Origin: Woeseiaceae bacterium
GTDB lineage: Bacteria > Pseudomonadota > Gammaproteobacteria > Steroidobacterales > Woeseiaceae
NCBI GenBank assembly: GCA_021773115.1
Contig: JAJFKS010000032.1
Location: 124,001 to 188,000, forward strand
Direction: 5' to 3'
Length of the DNA: 64,000 nucleotides
Shown: positions 35,046 through 49,105 of the stretch, in pieces
Layout of the letters: each line of letters starts with the position of its first letter
Numbering within the stretch: position 1 is the stretch's first letter
Made by a program: the position numbers and the translations under genes
Notes under the pieces: model-generated
Seen by the model: the letters and a program-made list of their open reading frames with translations, nothing else
Told to the model about the DNA's origin: nothing
The model's database searches: none

Positions 35046-35907
35046 TGTCGTCGGCCTCCGCTGTTGCGGCAGCGGCTGAAAATATCAGCATCACCTCGCG
35101 AACCTCGCCCAGAGATGCCGCCGGTTTGGCCGTCACGTTCGCATACGGTTCCTGCGGAATACGTGTAACTGAATCAACGATTGCAACCGGATACCCGGAC
35201 GGAAACGTGCCGCCGAGGCCCGAGGTTACGAGGAGGTCACCAACGCGAATATCCGCGTTATTAACAATGAAAGGCAAGCTGAGGCTGTCGATCGTTCCGG
35301 TGCCGACCACTATTGTGCGCAGACCGTTACGGTTAACTTCAACAGGCAGCGCGTGATCGGTGTCGGTGATCAACATCGCCTGCGAGGTCATGAGCCCGGC
35401 CTTGATCACCTGGCCAACGACGCCATTGGCATCAACCAGAACCTGCCCGTCAAAGACACCATCTTGTGTACCGACATCGATAACAAGGCTGTGATTGAAT
35501 GGGTTCGCATCAACAGACATGATTTCCGCAACGCGAACCTGGTCACGAACCTTGTTGCGTGCTTCGAGTAAGGCGCGCAGGCGCGTATTTTCAGCTTCGA
35601 GCGCATTGAGTTTTTGCAGGCGCGCATTGGTAAGCAGCCGTTCGGCCTTCAGGCGACTGAGTTCCTGTTCAAGACGGTTGCGCGACGTCGTCGAATCGCC
35701 AATCCAGTTCCAGAATCGAACCGGTGCATCGACAGTAACGCGTAGTGGATACATCGCTGCGCCAATGCTTTTACGAACGCTGTCAAGGTGACTATCGCGG
35801 TTGTCAAAATACATCAGCAGGATACTGATGAAAATTAATCCGAGGAGCCGAAGACCGAGCGCCGGAATCCGGCCTGGGTTATTACGATTTTCCCGGGAAG
35901 CGACCAT
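35038..35907 (-). CDS. mreC: rod-shape-determining protein MreC
   Basis: MreC is a bitopic inner-membrane protein of 289 residues. Its periplasmic coiled coil and beta-barrel domains bind and activate PBP2. It has one membrane helix (about 17-36), a coiled coil (about 70-115, rich in Leu, Glu and Arg), then the beta domain with DGQVLVDANGVVGQVIKAG and GDLLVTSGLGGTFPSGYPVA. It lies 39 bases after mreB and overlaps mreD. Confidence 0.95.
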   Translation of the reverse strand: MVASRENRNNPGRIPALGLRLLGLIFISILLMYFDNRDSHLDSVRKSIGAAMYPLRVTVDAPVRFWNWIGDSTTSRNRLEQELSRLKAERLLTNARLQKLNALEAENTRLRALLEARNKVRDQVRVAEIMSVDANPFNHSLVIDVGTQDGVFDGQVLVDANGVVGQVIKAGLMTSQAMLITDTDHALPVEVNRNGLRTIVVGTGTIDSLSLPFIVNNADIRVGDLLVTSGLGGTFPSGYPVAIVDSVTRIPQEPYANVTAKPAASLGEVREVMLIFSAAAATAEADDNE

Positions 35908-35946
35908 CTGGATCTTGAGCCTGCCGTCAGGCGACCGGGACCTGCA

Positions 35947-37069
<1,123 letters not shown>

Positions 37070-37149
37070 TGCGTCCCCGCCGAAACTGCGCCGCGACGGC
37101 GTCGCCATCGCGGTGCAATTGTCAACTCACAAATCGACGGAATTATCCC

Positions 37150-37437
37150 GTGTCACTCGATAAAGATCAGGTCCAACATATCGCGATGCTCGCCAGGCTC
37201 AAACTCAGCGATGCAGAGCTCGTCCAGAGCGTCGAAAAGCTGTCCAGAATTGTCGACTTCGTCGACCAACTTGCAGCCGCCGACACCGATGGCGTCGTGC
37301 CGATGGCGCATCCACTGGATGCGGCGCAACGTCTGCGTCCCGACGTCGTGACCGACAGCAATGAGCGTGATCGCTTCCAGCAAAATTCCGCCGCAGTGGC
37401 TGATGGCCTGTACCTCGTGCCGAAAGTGATCGAATGA
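37150..37437 (+). CDS. gatC: aspartyl/glutamyl-tRNA amidotransferase subunit C
   Basis: GatC is the small subunit that holds GatA and GatB together. It is 95 residues from the GTG at 37150, where the conserved [20 protein letters not shown] begins; the longer open frame from 37069 is not family-like. [15 protein letters not shown] and [10 protein letters not shown] are typical. It overlaps gatA by 4 bases. Confidence 0.94.
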   Translation: MSLDKDQVQHIAMLARLKLSDAELVQSVEKLSRIVDFVDQLAAADTDGVVPMAHPLDAAQRLRPDVVTDSNERDRFQQNSAAVADGLYLVPKVIE

Positions 37438-38897
37438 TGGAACTGTATACGCAAACTTTAAACGAGCTGTCGCTTGGACTCGAGCACGGCGATTTCACTT
37501 CAGTCGAATTGACCCAGGCGTTGCTTGCGCGCATTGCTGCACACAACGAGAAGCTCAACGCATTCGTGACAATTACAAGCGACGAAGCTCTCGCCGCTGC
37601 AGAGCGTGCAGACGATGCTCGTGCCAAGGGTAGGGCTGGAATACTTAACGGCCTGCCAATTGTTCACAAGGACATTTTCTGCACGCGCGGTATCAAGACC
37701 AGCTGCGGGTCAAGAATGCTCGATAATTTTATTTCTCCTTACGACGCGACGGTCGTTGAGAAACTCGCTGCTGCCGGTGCAGTTGTCCTCGGCAAAGCGA
37801 ACATGGATGAGTTTGCTATGGGCTCGTCGAACGAAACGAGTTTCTACGGCGCGGTAAAAAATCCCTGGGATCTTTCCTGTTCGCCCGGTGGCTCATCCGG
37901 TGGTTCATCGGCCGCGGTTGCCGCTCGTTTTACACCAGCAGCGACGGGAACTGATACCGGCGGGTCGATTCGCCAACCCGCTGCACTGACCGGGACTGTT
38001 GGTATCAAACCGACGTATGGCCGCGTTTCGCGCTACGGCATGGTTGCCTTCGCGTCGAGTCTGGATCAGGCCGGTGTCATCACTCGCACTGCAGAGGACG
38101 CCGCGCGCCTGCTGGGTGTCATGGCCGGTTTTGACGAACGCGATTCAACCTCGATCGATCAGGCTGTCCCCGATTACACTGCGGAAATTGGCAAGTCCAT
38201 AAAGGGTCTGCGTGTCGGTATCGTTCGCCAGCATTTTGATGCTGGCCTGGACGAACAAACCGGAGTGCGGGTCAAGGAGGCCATTGCCGTTCTCGAATCG
38301 ATGGGGGCAACGGCGATTGAGGTGAATTTGCCAAACATCGATTTGTCGGTTCCAACCTACTACGTCGTGGCGCCCGCGGAGTGCTCGTCAAACCTGTCTC
38401 GATTCGATGGTGTGCGCTTTGGTTATCGCGCCGAAAATCCGGAGGATTTACTGGATCTTTATTGTCGTAGTCGCGGTGAAGGTTTCGGCGACGAAGTGAA
38501 GCGTCGCATCATGACGGGTGCGTACGTATTGTCGGCCGGTTATTACGACGCGTATTACCTGAAAGCTCAGCAGGTACGTGCACTGATCGCTGACGATTTC
38601 AAAAAAGCATTTGCTGATGTCGATGTCATTGCCGGGCCCACGGTACCGGCGCCGGCATTCAAGCTGGGTGACAAAGTCGACGATCCGATTCAGATGTACC
38701 TGAACGATATTTATACGATCGGCGCGAACCTGGCGGGCCTGCCGGCGATCTCGATTCCGTGTGGATTCGTCAACGAACTGCCCGTGGGCCTGCACCTGGT
38801 CGGAGCGCATTTCGCAGAAGCGAGTCTGCTCCGCGCTGCGCATCAGTATCAGCAGCAAACCGATTTTCATCGGGCCTGCCCGGAGGGCTTCCAATGA
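37434..38897 (+). CDS. gatA: aspartyl/glutamyl-tRNA amidotransferase subunit A
   Basis: GatA is the amidase that releases ammonia from glutamine for amidation of mischarged Glu-tRNA(Gln) or Asp-tRNA(Asn). It is 487 residues. The catalytic triad of the amidase signature family is Lys79 (IVHKDIF), Ser154 (PGGSSGGS) and Ser178 (DTGGSIRQP), in the positions known for GatA. It overlaps gatC and gatB by 4 bases each. Confidence 0.97.
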   Translation: MMELYTQTLNELSLGLEHGDFTSVELTQALLARIAAHNEKLNAFVTITSDEALAAAERADDARAKGRAGILNGLPIVHKDIFCTRGIKTSCGSRMLDNFISPYDATVVEKLAAAGAVVLGKANMDEFAMGSSNETSFYGAVKNPWDLSCSPGGSSGGSSAAVAARFTPAATGTDTGGSIRQPAALTGTVGIKPTYGRVSRYGMVAFASSLDQAGVITRTAEDAARLLGVMAGFDERDSTSIDQAVPDYTAEIGKSIKGLRVGIVRQHFDAGLDEQTGVRVKEAIAVLESMGATAIEVNLPNIDLSVPTYYVVAPAECSSNLSRFDGVRFGYRAENPEDLLDLYCRSRGEGFGDEVKRRIMTGAYVLSAGYYDAYYLKAQQVRALIADDFKKAFADVDVIAGPTVPAPAFKLGDKVDDPIQMYLNDIYTIGANLAGLPAISIPCGFVNELPVGLHLVGAHFAEASLLRAAHQYQQQTDFHRACPEGFQ

Positions 38898-40336
38898 GGG
38901 CTGGCTGGGAAGTTGTCATTGGCCTTGAGGTCCACACGCAACTGGCGACATCGAGCAAGATTTTCTCCGGTGCATCAACAGCTTACGGTGCGGAGCCGAA
39001 TACGCAGGCCTGCCTGGTCGACCTCGGCTACCCAGGCGTGTTGCCGGTTCTGAACAAGGAGGTCGTGCGGATGGCCACGCTTTTCGGGCTTGCGGTCAAC
39101 GCGACCGTCGCGCGGCGCTCGGTGTTCGCACGCAAAAACTACTTCTACCCGGATCTCCCGAAGGGCTACCAGATCAGCCAACTGGAGTTGCCCATTGTCG
39201 AGCATGGCGAGATGATGATTTTTGATGCCGATGGCAATGAAAAGCGTATCGGAATCACGCGTGCTCACCTGGAGGAAGACGCCGGTAAATCCATTCACGA
39301 GGGTCTCGAAGACAAGTCGGGAATCGATTTGAACCGTGCCGGCACACCGCTGCTCGAAATTGTTTCCGAGCCGGATCTTCGATCGGCAAAAGAAGCGGTT
39401 GCCTACCTCAGAAAAATTCATACGATTGTTCGTTACCTCGGAATATCCGATGGCAACATGCAGGAAGGTTCGTTCCGCTGCGATGCCAACGTGTCGGTGC
39501 GACCCGCCGGTCAGAAAGAACTCGGCACACGCGCCGAGTTGAAGAATCTGAATTCATTTCGCTTCATCGAGAAAGCAATCAACTTCGAAATCGAGCGTCA
39601 AATAGACCTGATCGAAGACGGCGGAAAAGTTGTACAGGAAACCCGGCTGTACGACTCTGTTAAAGACGAAACACGCTCGATGCGCTCGAAAGAAGAAGCG
39701 AATGATTACCGCTATTTTCCGGACCCGGACCTGTTACCTGTCGAAATCACTGACGAATACATCGAGGCGCAACGCGCAACGATGCCAGAGCTTCCTGACG
39801 CGAAACAACAGCGCTTTGTGAATGACTACGAACTGAAAGTCGATGACGCGGTAATTTTAGCGGCGAGCCGACCACTGGCCGACTACTTTGAAGCGGTCGT
39901 GAGCGCGACCGATGCCAAAGCGCAGTTCGCCGCAAACTGGGTCATCGGCGATCTGATGGGCGCATTGAATCGCGATAGCAAAGACATCGAGGACAGCCAC
40001 ATATCGGCCGTCGAACTCGCAGGTCTTGTCAATCGCATTCATGACAACAGCATTTCCGGCAAGATCGCCAAACAGGTATTCGACGCCATGTGGGACGGCG
40101 AGGGTAGTGCGGACCAGGTCATCGACGCAAAAGGCCTAAAGCAGATCACGGACAGTTCGGCGATTGAAGTGGTTGTGGACAAAGTCATTGCCGCGAATCC
40201 TTCACAGGTTGCCGAGTACCAGGCCGGCAAGGGCAAGTTGATCGGATTCTTCGTGGGCAAGGTCATGCAGGAAACGAAAGGCCAGGCGAATCCCGGGCAA
40301 GTCAACAAGATACTGAAAGACAAACTCAAAGCCTGA
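38894..40336 (+). CDS. gatB: aspartyl/glutamyl-tRNA amidotransferase subunit B
   Basis: GatB phosphorylates and amidates the mischarged aminoacyl-tRNA. It is 480 residues from the ATG at 38894, which overlaps the gatA stop. The conserved [19 protein letters not shown] lies at the N-terminus, followed by [12 protein letters not shown] and [13 protein letters not shown]-terminal YqeY-like helical tail domain (about 330-480) binds the tRNA. It ends 2 bases before hslO. Confidence 0.97.
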   Translation: MRAGWEVVIGLEVHTQLATSSKIFSGASTAYGAEPNTQACLVDLGYPGVLPVLNKEVVRMATLFGLAVNATVARRSVFARKNYFYPDLPKGYQISQLELPIVEHGEMMIFDADGNEKRIGITRAHLEEDAGKSIHEGLEDKSGIDLNRAGTPLLEIVSEPDLRSAKEAVAYLRKIHTIVRYLGISDGNMQEGSFRCDANVSVRPAGQKELGTRAELKNLNSFRFIEKAINFEIERQIDLIEDGGKVVQETRLYDSVKDETRSMRSKEEANDYRYFPDPDLLPVEITDEYIEAQRATMPELPDAKQQRFVNDYELKVDDAVILAASRPLADYFEAVVSATDAKAQFAANWVIGDLMGALNRDSKDIEDSHISAVELAGLVNRIHDNSISGKIAKQVFDAMWDGEGSADQVIDAKGLKQITDSSAIEVVVDKVIAANPSQVAEYQAGKGKLIGFFVGKVMQETKGQANPGQVNKILKDKLKA

Positions 40337-40338
40337 TC

Positions 40339-41199
40339 ATGTCTGCCGATCGCATTACCCCGTTTACGTTTGAGTCGATGGCCGTTCGCGGTGCGCTCAT
40401 TCATTTGTCACGCGCATGGCGGCGCATGCAGCGCGATCACAACTACGACACACTGGTTGCTGAGACGCTCGGACAGTCTGCAGCAGCAACCGGCCTGATT
40501 GCGCAAAGCCTGAAGTTCGATGGCGCAATTACCTTGCAGCTGCAGGGCAGCAGTATTCTGCAAATGCTGGTGATGCAATGCACCGACGATCTTGACCTGC
40601 GCGGCATGGCAGTCGTAGCTGATGGGCAATCGCCGACTAACTTTGTCGAGCTGGTCGGCGATGCGCGTTGCGCGATTACCGTGGACGCCGGTGAGCGTCC
40701 CTACCAGGGTATCGTCTCGATTGATGGCGATTCTTTGTCATCCAGTCTGGAGCACTACTTCGATCGCTCGGTGCAAACCCCGAGCCATGTGGCGCTGGTG
40801 GCGAACGAACAGGTCGCCGGTGGCATCCTGCTACAGCAATTGCCCGGGCAGCGCGTTGCGGAGGATGACTGGAACCGGTTGCACTATCTTGCCAAGACCC
40901 TGTCGCTGGCTGATTTTGACGGCGAGGCGGGTCTCAATTTGTTACGCAAGCTGTTCGCCGAAGACGATGTACGTGTGCAAGACGCAAGGCCGGTCGCATT
41001 TCGTTGCCGCTGTTCGAAGCAAAAGGTCGAAGACGTCCTGAAGATGCTCGGTGAAAAAGAGGCGCAGGCGGCGCTCGAGGCAGAGGGCGAGATCGAGGTG
41101 CTATGCGAGTACTGTGGCCGGCGACGCAGCTTTGACAAGGTCGATGTGACCCGCCTGTTTGCTGAGAACGCCGTCATCGGACCCGATTCGGTTCAGTAG
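40339..41199 (+). CDS. hslO: redox-regulated molecular chaperone Hsp33
   Basis: Hsp33 is a cytoplasmic holdase activated by oxidation and heat. It is 286 residues. The C-terminal zinc-binding redox switch has the expected four cysteines in CXC (FRCRCSKQK, near residue 231) and CXXC (CEYCGRR, near residue 263). The N-terminal substrate domain has QAL-type VAETLGQSAAATGLIAQSLKFDG. It follows gatB by 2 bases and may be read from the same transcript. Confidence 0.94.
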   Translation: MSADRITPFTFESMAVRGALIHLSRAWRRMQRDHNYDTLVAETLGQSAAATGLIAQSLKFDGAITLQLQGSSILQMLVMQCTDDLDLRGMAVVADGQSPTNFVELVGDARCAITVDAGERPYQGIVSIDGDSLSSSLEHYFDRSVQTPSHVALVANEQVAGGILLQQLPGQRVAEDDWNRLHYLAKTLSLADFDGEAGLNLLRKLFAEDDVRVQDARPVAFRCRCSKQKVEDVLKMLGEKEAQAALEAEGEIEVLCEYCGRRRSFDKVDVTRLFAENAVIGPDSVQ

Positions 41200-41282
41200 C
41201 CGGGGTCGGACGAAGCCTGCGGCTGCAGCAATCTCTGGGGTTTTTTGAGACTTCGAGGTATACTGTGCGCTCATTTATATAA

Positions 41283-41300
41283 AAGAATCCTTATATTCTT
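41283..41300. promoter_or_regulatory. candidate operator overlapping the start of the ArsR-methyltransferase gene
   Basis: Perfect arms AAGAAT and ATTCTT are separated by 6 bases, inside a wider AT-rich symmetric stretch from 41277 to 41304 whose ends are ATATAA and TTATAT. It lies immediately before and touches the ATG at 41303, so a bound regulator would block transcription or translation initiation. A TATACT hexamer at 41259 could be the -10 element. Confidence 0.5.
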
Positions 41301-41302
41301 AT

Positions 41303-43067
<1,765 letters not shown>

Positions 43068-43076
43068 GGCTGAACG

Positions 43077-46000
43077 ATGGAACGTAAACAAAGAATCGAA
43101 ACGCTGTTGCAGTCATTGGGCGAGCGTGTCCTGCTGCTCGACGGCGCGATGGGCACCATGATCCAGGGCTTCGGACTGAACGAAGATGACTATCGCGGCG
43201 AACGTTTTGCCGACTGGCGACGCGACCTCAAGGGCAACAACGATTTGTTGTCGATCACTCGCCCGAACGTGATCCGGGAAATTCATGAGAGTTTTCTTGA
43301 TGCGGGTGCCGACATCATCGAAACCAATACCTTCAACTCCAACGCGCCGTCGATGGCGGACTATGGCATGGAGGATTTGGTCGTTGAGCTCAATACAACC
43401 GCAGCACGACTGGCGCGCGAATGTGCCGATCGCTGTGCGGCGAAGACTGGCGTGCCACGGTTTGTTGCCGGAGTACTCGGGCCGACCAACCGAACGGCAT
43501 CAATTTCACCCGACGTCAATGATCCGGGCTTTCGCAATATTCAGTTTGACCAGCTGGTGGAAACCTACGAAGTGGCCGGGCTCGCCCTGATCGATGGTGG
43601 CGTTGACTTTCTGATGATCGAAACGATTTTTGACACATTGAATGCGAAAGCCGCGATCGTTGGTCTGAAGCGCGCCTTCAGGGTGAGCGGTGTGAAACTG
43701 CCGGTCATGATTTCAGGCACGATTACTGACGCATCGGGGCGCACCCTGTCCGGTCAGGTTACCGAGGCCTTCTGGAACTCTGTGCGGCACATTGAGCCGT
43801 TCATGATTGGACTTAACTGCGCGCTCGGTGCCAAAGAGCTGCGCCAATACGTCGCCGAATTGTCGAGAATCGCGAATACGCGTGTCAGTGCACACCCGAA
43901 CGCCGGGCTGCCGAATGAATTCGGCGAATACGATGAAACACCTGCCGAAATGGCCGCCGTCGTCGGTGAGTTCGCAAGCAGTGGCCTGGTGAATCTGGTT
44001 GGTGGATGCTGCGGAACACGACCGGATCACATTGCAGCCCTTCGAAAAGCCATCGATGGCGTCGCGCCGCGTGCGGTTCCCGACATTCCGGTGCGCTTGC
44101 GGCTCGCCGGGCTGGAGCCTTTCAATATTGGTCCGGACGATCTGTTCGTCAATGTGGGCGAGCGCTGCAACGTTACGGGTTCCGCCGTTTTTCGAAAACT
44201 GATCGAGGCGGACGACTATGCGGCTGCTGTCGCGGTGGCGCGTCAACAGGTGGAAAATGGTGCGCAGATAATCGACGTCAATATGGATGAGGGCATGCTC
44301 GACTCGAAGAAGGCGATGGTGACGTTCCTGAACCTGATCGCGTCCGAGCCCGATATTTCGCGAGTCCCGATCATGATCGATTCGTCCAAGTGGAGTGTTA
44401 TCGAAGCCGGCCTGAAGTGTGTACAAGGCAAGGCCGTCGTCAATTCGATCAGCCTAAAAGAAGGTGAAGAGTCTTTCATCGAGCAGGCAGAGCTGGTTCG
44501 TGACTACGGCGCGGCGGTGATCGTCATGGCATTCGATGAGTCCGGCCAGGCAGATACCGTCGCCCGCAAGGTCGGCATTTGCCAGCGCTCCTACAAAATA
44601 CTCACCGAACAGCTTGGATTCGATCCCGCCGATATTATTTTTGACCCAAACATATTTGCGATCGCGACCGGCATTGAAGAGCATGCGACTTATGGCAAGG
44701 ATTTCATCGAGGCGACTCGCGAAATCAAAGCCACGCTGCCGCATGCGATGGTCAGTGGTGGTGTGAGCAATGTGTCATTTTCGTTTCGCGGCAACAATGT
44801 TGTGCGTGAGGCAATTCACTCGGTATTTCTGTATCACGCGATTCATGCGGGCATGGACATGGGCATCGTCAATGCGGGCCAGCTTGGTATCTACGCAGAC
44901 TTGCCGGAGGACCTCAGAAATGCGGTCGAAGATGTGGTTCTGAATCGAGATACCGATGGCACTGACAAGTTGCTTGCCGTTGCCGAGAACTACAAAGACC
45001 AGAAAAGCAGCGCGGCGACCAAAGTTGCGGACCTGACATGGCGCGAACTTGCGGTTGACAAGCGTCTGGAGCATGCGCTGGTCAACGGAATCGACGAGTA
45101 CGTGATCGAGGACACGGAAGAAGCACGACTTGCGACGGACCGACCGCTCGACGTTATCGAAGGGCCACTCATGGCCGGAATGAATGTTGTCGGCGACTTG
45201 TTCGGCGACGGCAAAATGTTCCTGCCGCAAGTCGTGAAGTCTGCTCGTGTGATGAAAAAGGCAGTCGGACACCTCATACCGTTCATCGAAAAGCAAAAAG
45301 ACGGCAAGATGACTTCGAACGGCAAGATAATCATGGCAACCGTCAAGGGCGATGTGCACGATATCGGCAAGAATATCGTCGGTGTCGTTCTGCAGTGCAA
45401 CAACTTCGAGGTGATCGACCTCGGCGTGATGGTTTCCTGTGACAAGATCCTGGAAGCGGCGAAACGCGAGGGTGCCAACATAATAGGCTTGTCCGGTCTC
45501 ATCACACCGTCGCTGGACGAAATGGTGCATGTCGCGAGTGAGATGCAGCGACTCAACTATGTGTTACCACTGCTGATCGGTGGCGCAACAACGTCACCCG
45601 CACATACCGCCGTCAAGATCGAGCCGAAGTACGAAGGCCCGGTGATTTACGTCAAGGATGCCTCGCGATCGGTCGGCGTGGCGCAGGCACTGGTCCAATC
45701 GAACACACGCGATGCGCTGGTGGAAAAAACACGTAAGGACAACGCGCGTCGCCGTGATCAGCACGCCAACAAAAAAAGATTGACGCCACAGCTTTCGCTG
45801 AACGAGGCGCGCGCGCAAAAACACGCGTGCGACTGGAATGGCTACGATGCACCAAAACCCAGCTTTACCGGCACGCGTGTATTCGACGACATCGATCTGA
45901 ATACGTTGCGCAACTACATCGACTGGATGCCATTTTTCAACGCCTGGGAATTTCATGGAAAATTTCCGCAGATCCTGAGCGATGCCAAGGTCGGCGAAGT

Positions 46001-46790
46001 GGCCTCGGCTCTATTCAGCGATGCGAAATTAATGCTCGACAGGATCATCGCCGAAAAATGGCTGCAGGCGCGTGCCGTCATCGGCTTCTTCCCGGCGAAT
46101 TCGACAGATCACGATGACATCCTGCTATACGCGGATGAATCGAGGAAAGAGACATCACACCGTCTTTGTCAATTGCGACAACAGCGCGCCAAGTCCGAGG
46201 GTTACGCACAAGGCTGCCTTGCCGATTTTATCGCGCCTGCCGAAACCGGTGTCGCTGACTACATTGGTGGATTCGCTGTGACCGCCGGAATCGGTATTGA
46301 CGAACACGTCGAACGCTTTGAAAAAGATCACGACGACTACAGTTCGATTATCCTCAAGGCGCTTGCAGACCGGCTCGCCGAGGCCTCGGCCGAGTACATG
46401 CACGCGCGTGTTCGGAAGGAATTCTGGGGTTACGAGCCGAATGAAGCCTTGAGTAACGAAGACCTGATCAAAGAGCAATATCGCGGCATTCGACCTGCAC
46501 CGGGCTACCCGGCCTGTCCTGATCACACCGAGAAAGCGACGTTGTGGCGCCTGCTGGATGTCGATAAGAATATTGGCCTCAAGCTGACCGAATCCTATGC
46601 GATGTATCCGACCGCAGCAGTCAGTGGCTTCTATTTCTCGCACCCTGATTCACGTTATTTTGCCGTCGGCAAAATTGGCCGTGACCAGCTGGAGTCCTAC
46701 GCTGAACGAAAAGGCTTGAGCATTGTCGAAGCGGAGAGATGGCTGGCATCGAATCTTGGATACGATTCTGACGAAGCAAACGCAGCTTAA
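43077..46790 (+). CDS. metH: cobalamin-dependent methionine synthase
   Basis: MetH moves a methyl group from methyltetrahydrofolate through cobalamin to homocysteine. At 1237 residues it is full length (E. coli 1227). The domains in order are homocysteine-binding with the zinc GGCCGT cysteines (about 305-312), pterin-binding (about 355-620), the cobalamin cap and binding domain with [10 protein letters not shown] (the axial histidine, about 760), and the C-terminal SAM-dependent reactivation domain (about 910-1230, ending with [12 protein letters not shown]). It needs B12, which the cell must import or make. It is the third gene of the regulator-metF-metH unit. Confidence 0.97.
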   Translation: MERKQRIETLLQSLGERVLLLDGAMGTMIQGFGLNEDDYRGERFADWRRDLKGNNDLLSITRPNVIREIHESFLDAGADIIETNTFNSNAPSMADYGMEDLVVELNTTAARLARECADRCAAKTGVPRFVAGVLGPTNRTASISPDVNDPGFRNIQFDQLVETYEVAGLALIDGGVDFLMIETIFDTLNAKAAIVGLKRAFRVSGVKLPVMISGTITDASGRTLSGQVTEAFWNSVRHIEPFMIGLNCALGAKELRQYVAELSRIANTRVSAHPNAGLPNEFGEYDETPAEMAAVVGEFASSGLVNLVGGCCGTRPDHIAALRKAIDGVAPRAVPDIPVRLRLAGLEPFNIGPDDLFVNVGERCNVTGSAVFRKLIEADDYAAAVAVARQQVENGAQIIDVNMDEGMLDSKKAMVTFLNLIASEPDISRVPIMIDSSKWSVIEAGLKCVQGKAVVNSISLKEGEESFIEQAELVRDYGAAVIVMAFDESGQADTVARKVGICQRSYKILTEQLGFDPADIIFDPNIFAIATGIEEHATYGKDFIEATREIKATLPHAMVSGGVSNVSFSFRGNNVVREAIHSVFLYHAIHAGMDMGIVNAGQLGIYADLPEDLRNAVEDVVLNRDTDGTDKLLAVAENYKDQKSSAATKVADLTWRELAVDKRLEHALVNGIDEYVIEDTEEARLATDRPLDVIEGPLMAGMNVVGDLFGDGKMFLPQVVKSARVMKKAVGHLIPFIEKQKDGKMTSNGKIIMATVKGDVHDIGKNIVGVVLQCNNFEVIDLGVMVSCDKILEAAKREGANIIGLSGLITPSLDEMVHVASEMQRLNYVLPLLIGGATTSPAHTAVKIEPKYEGPVIYVKDASRSVGVAQALVQSNTRDALVEKTRKDNARRRDQHANKKRLTPQLSLNEARAQKHACDWNGYDAPKPSFTGTRVFDDIDLNTLRNYIDWMPFFNAWEFHGKFPQILSDAKVGEVASALFSDAKLMLDRIIAEKWLQARAVIGFFPANSTDHDDILLYADESRKETSHRLCQLRQQRAKSEGYAQGCLADFIAPAETGVADYIGGFAVTAGIGIDEHVERFEKDHDDYSSIILKALADRLAEASAEYMHARVRKEFWGYEPNEALSNEDLIKEQYRGIRPAPGYPACPDHTEKATLWRLLDVDKNIGLKLTESYAMYPTAAVSGFYFSHPDSRYFAVGKIGRDQLESYAERKGLSIVEAERWLASNLGYDSDEANAA

Positions 46791-48033
46791 ATTGATCGCC
46801 GCACTCCTCGCGAGTGCGCTGCTGCCGGCAACCGTCACGCTGGCGGACGTTTATCGTGACGCGCGTGCCGAACTGATTGCTGCCTACCAACAGCAAGACT
46901 ACCCGCAGATGTTGCTTGCCGCGGAAAAGGCGCTCGCCGCGCGACCAGATTTCCCCGGCGGATTGTTCAATCTCGCGTTGACGCAAACTTTGAACGGCGA
47001 CCATGGGGCGTCGCTGCAAACGCTTCAGCAACTGCTCGACATGGGAGTGGATTTCGGTGCGGATGAGCTCGACGAATTTGCCGCGGTGCGCGAACTTGAC
47101 GGCTGGGAACATTACAAAGAGCAACTCGCGGCACTGTATCGCCCGGTCGGCGATGTCCGAGTCCATGCGAAATATGGTGACGCGCATTTCGTGCCCGAGG
47201 GCATCGCGATTGACAAAAACGGAACGCTCTATCTCGGCGGTATTCACACCGGGCAGTTGATCAGCATTGGCGAACGTTCGGCGGTTCTGAGTAGTGGCGA
47301 CGGTCACTTCAGTGTCTTCGGCATGCGCTTCCATCCCGATGGCAGCCTGTGGTTCGCGAGTGCCGCAGTGCCACAACTCAAAGGCGTCGGCGAACGCGAA
47401 GGGCGGACCGGCCTGTTCCGGTTCGACCCGATCCTGGGGCAGATCACCAAGGCCGCTGAATTGCCGCAATACGAGCCAGCTCAGGTGCTCGGCGACCTGA
47501 TCATCGCCGACGACAATACACTGTATACGAGCGACAGCCTGACCGGTGCGGTCTATCGTTATTACATTGATTCAAACGAGTTTGAAATTCTCGTCGAACG
47601 CGGTCGCCTCGGTTCACCGCAAGGACTGGTGCTCGATAACAGCGGTGCCTACCTGTACGTGGCTGACTACATTGGTGGGCTGTATCGCGTGTCGCTCAAT
47701 GACGGCTCGCTCATTAAGTTGCAACTATCAACGGACCTGACGGACTACGGCATTGACGGACTCTATCGTCATGGTTCGGAGTTGGTGATTATTCAAAATG
47801 GCGTACGCCCGCATCGGGTAGCGGCGTTCAAGCTCGGTGACGACGGTCTTTCAATCAACAGTTCGCGAGTTCTCGCATCGAACCTCGACGGCTTCGACGA
47901 ACCGACGCTTGGCGCGCTCGTTGGCGACGAGTTTTATTTCGTGGCGAACAGCCACTGGAACCGCTTCAACGCGGAAAACGAATTGCCCGACGGCCTGTCG
48001 GGGCCATTGATACTGAGTCTTTCCCTGCAATAA
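46723..48033 (+). CDS. secreted protein with TPR-like N-terminus and SMP-30/NHL-type beta-propeller
   Basis: The N-terminal signal peptide ends near VTLADV. A short helical repeat region follows (about 40-135, [23 protein letters not shown]). A six-bladed propeller then resembles SMP-30/gluconolactonase or strictosidine synthase-like proteins ([38 protein letters not shown]). It has 436 residues from a TTG at 46723 with AAAAGG upstream; a TTG at 46756 is an alternative. The 5' end lies 68 bases inside metH. I cannot assign a substrate. Proteins of this fold hydrolyse lactones or act as binding scaffolds. Confidence 0.72.
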   Translation: MSKRRDGWHRILDTILTKQTQLKLIAALLASALLPATVTLADVYRDARAELIAAYQQQDYPQMLLAAEKALAARPDFPGGLFNLALTQTLNGDHGASLQTLQQLLDMGVDFGADELDEFAAVRELDGWEHYKEQLAALYRPVGDVRVHAKYGDAHFVPEGIAIDKNGTLYLGGIHTGQLISIGERSAVLSSGDGHFSVFGMRFHPDGSLWFASAAVPQLKGVGEREGRTGLFRFDPILGQITKAAELPQYEPAQVLGDLIIADDNTLYTSDSLTGAVYRYYIDSNEFEILVERGRLGSPQGLVLDNSGAYLYVADYIGGLYRVSLNDGSLIKLQLSTDLTDYGIDGLYRHGSELVIIQNGVRPHRVAAFKLGDDGLSINSSRVLASNLDGFDEPTLGALVGDEFYFVANSHWNRFNAENELPDGLSGPLILSLSLQ

Positions 48034-48087
48034 GTGACGGCCTGTTCAGGTCGAGGCGTTGTTTGATGAGCATCGCTTGACAGGCGT

Positions 48088-48109
48088 AATCAGAATGGGT
48101 ATTCTGATT
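48088..48109. promoter_or_regulatory. operator copy 1 of the TetR-type regulator
   Basis: Perfect 9-base arms AATCAGAAT and ATTCTGATT are separated by 4 bases. The palindrome ends 3 bases before the regulator's ATG at 48113. The same sequence recurs upstream of the next gene, which supports specific binding by one dimeric regulator. Confidence 0.75.
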
Positions 48110-48112
48110 CGC

Positions 48113-48694
48113 ATGGTGAGAACACGCACATTTGATCCGACAACGGCACTGACCCAGGTGGTCGACCTGTTTGCGTCCAAGGGTTATTCGGAAACCTCGA
48201 TGGAGGACATCGTCAAGGCAACCGGAGTGAGCCGCTACGGTCTGTACGGCACGTTTGGCAACAAGCGTGAGCTGTTTGAGCAGGCGCTGGATCGTTATGC
48301 GGACAGCATGGGCAAGCAGGCCTTCCTGCGACTGCTGGAGCCTGATGCGTCGCTGGACCACATCCGAAAAATCTTCCAGGAGCGCGTGACAGACATGTGC
48401 TGCGAAGAAGAAACCAAGGGTTGCCTGTTCATTCATACCGCCATGGAGCTTGCACCGAAGGATGAGGATTTGCGGGATGTCCTGCAACGATTCATGCGTC
48501 GCATGAGCAAGCTGTTTTCGGTCGGTCTCGAGTCTGCGAAAGCGAAGGGCGAGGTTCGTGAAAGCCTGGATGTGACTGCCGCAGGAGAATTATTGACCAG
48601 TACCATGTTCGGGTTAGCCGTGTTGGGTCGAACCGGATTCTCGCGCGAAGCGCTGGATGGCATCGTAGAGAACACCTTACACGCCATGCGTTGA
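48113..48694 (+). CDS. TetR-family transcriptional regulator
   Basis: This is a one-domain DNA-binding regulator of 193 residues from the ATG at 48113. The helix-turn-helix lies at about 10-55 (FASKGYSETSMEDIVKATGVSRYGLYGTFGNKRELF). The ligand domain contains a cluster of cysteines (DMCCEEETKGCLF), as in the NemR/AcuR-like branch, where cysteines or small electrophiles act as signals. A longer frame from 48059 would run through the palindrome and is unlikely. The palindrome just before its start suggests autoregulation. It lies 59 bases before the small secreted protein gene. Confidence 0.85.
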   Translation: MVRTRTFDPTTALTQVVDLFASKGYSETSMEDIVKATGVSRYGLYGTFGNKRELFEQALDRYADSMGKQAFLRLLEPDASLDHIRKIFQERVTDMCCEEETKGCLFIHTAMELAPKDEDLRDVLQRFMRRMSKLFSVGLESAKAKGEVRESLDVTAAGELLTSTMFGLAVLGRTGFSREALDGIVENTLHAMR

Positions 48695-48709
48695 GCCTTT
48701 TTTTGACTA

Positions 48710-48731
48710 AATCAGAATGAGGATTCTGATA
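48710..48731. promoter_or_regulatory. operator copy 2 upstream of the small secreted protein gene
   Basis: Arms AATCAGAAT and ATTCTGATA are separated by 4 bases, 22 bases before the ATG at 48754. Only the final base and the spacer differ from copy 1. The regulator is therefore likely to control this gene as well as itself. Confidence 0.75.
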
Positions 48732-48753
48732 AAACACCACCAGGAGCAAAACG

Positions 48754-49089
48754 ATGAAAATCATTAAATCCGCAGTATCAGTGGCCGTCGCAGGCCTGAT
48801 CGTTTCCGGCAGTGCTTTGGCCATGCCCGGGTTCACGCAACAAGCCCCGTTTAGCAGCGTCGAGATCTGTATCGCGCAGATTTCGGATCAGGCCGACTAC
48901 CAGGACGCTGTGCGTGTACGGCACGCAGTGGATTCAGAGGAGCGCCGAACTGGCGGTCACACGATCAAAATCGAAACGCAGGTTTTCGGTGCAGACGGCG
49001 CCGAACTGATTCGTGAATACGCGACCGTATGCACGATATCCAGCAAACAGGAAACCCGGCATTTTGTGTTGAAGCAAAAGCGCCTTTGA
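48754..49089 (+). CDS. small secreted protein of unknown function
   Basis: This is a 111-residue protein with a clear signal peptide (about 1-23, ending SALA), leaving about 88 mature residues. It has two cysteines (EICIAQ and ATVCTIS) that could form one disulfide. The rest is polar, with an alternating strand-like pattern (HTIKIETQVFGADG). I do not recognise the family. A GGAG ribosome site precedes the ATG. The palindrome shared with the upstream TetR gene suggests it is the regulator's main target, hence a stress- or compound-induced periplasmic protein. Confidence 0.75.
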   Translation: MKIIKSAVSVAVAGLIVSGSALAMPGFTQQAPFSSVEICIAQISDQADYQDAVRVRHAVDSEERRTGGHTIKIETQVFGADGAELIREYATVCTISSKQETRHFVLKQKRL

Positions 49090-49105
49090 TAATGCCGGGA
49101 AAGAG

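Noticed and set aside
46621..47469. 282-codon open frame on the minus strand over the end of metH
   Set aside because: metH and the propeller gene are both convincing on the plus strand. The antisense frame has no family signal.
48059..48112. Longer start for the TetR regulator
   Set aside because: It would place the perfect palindrome inside the coding sequence and add 18 residues not seen in the family. The ATG at 48113 fits the fold.
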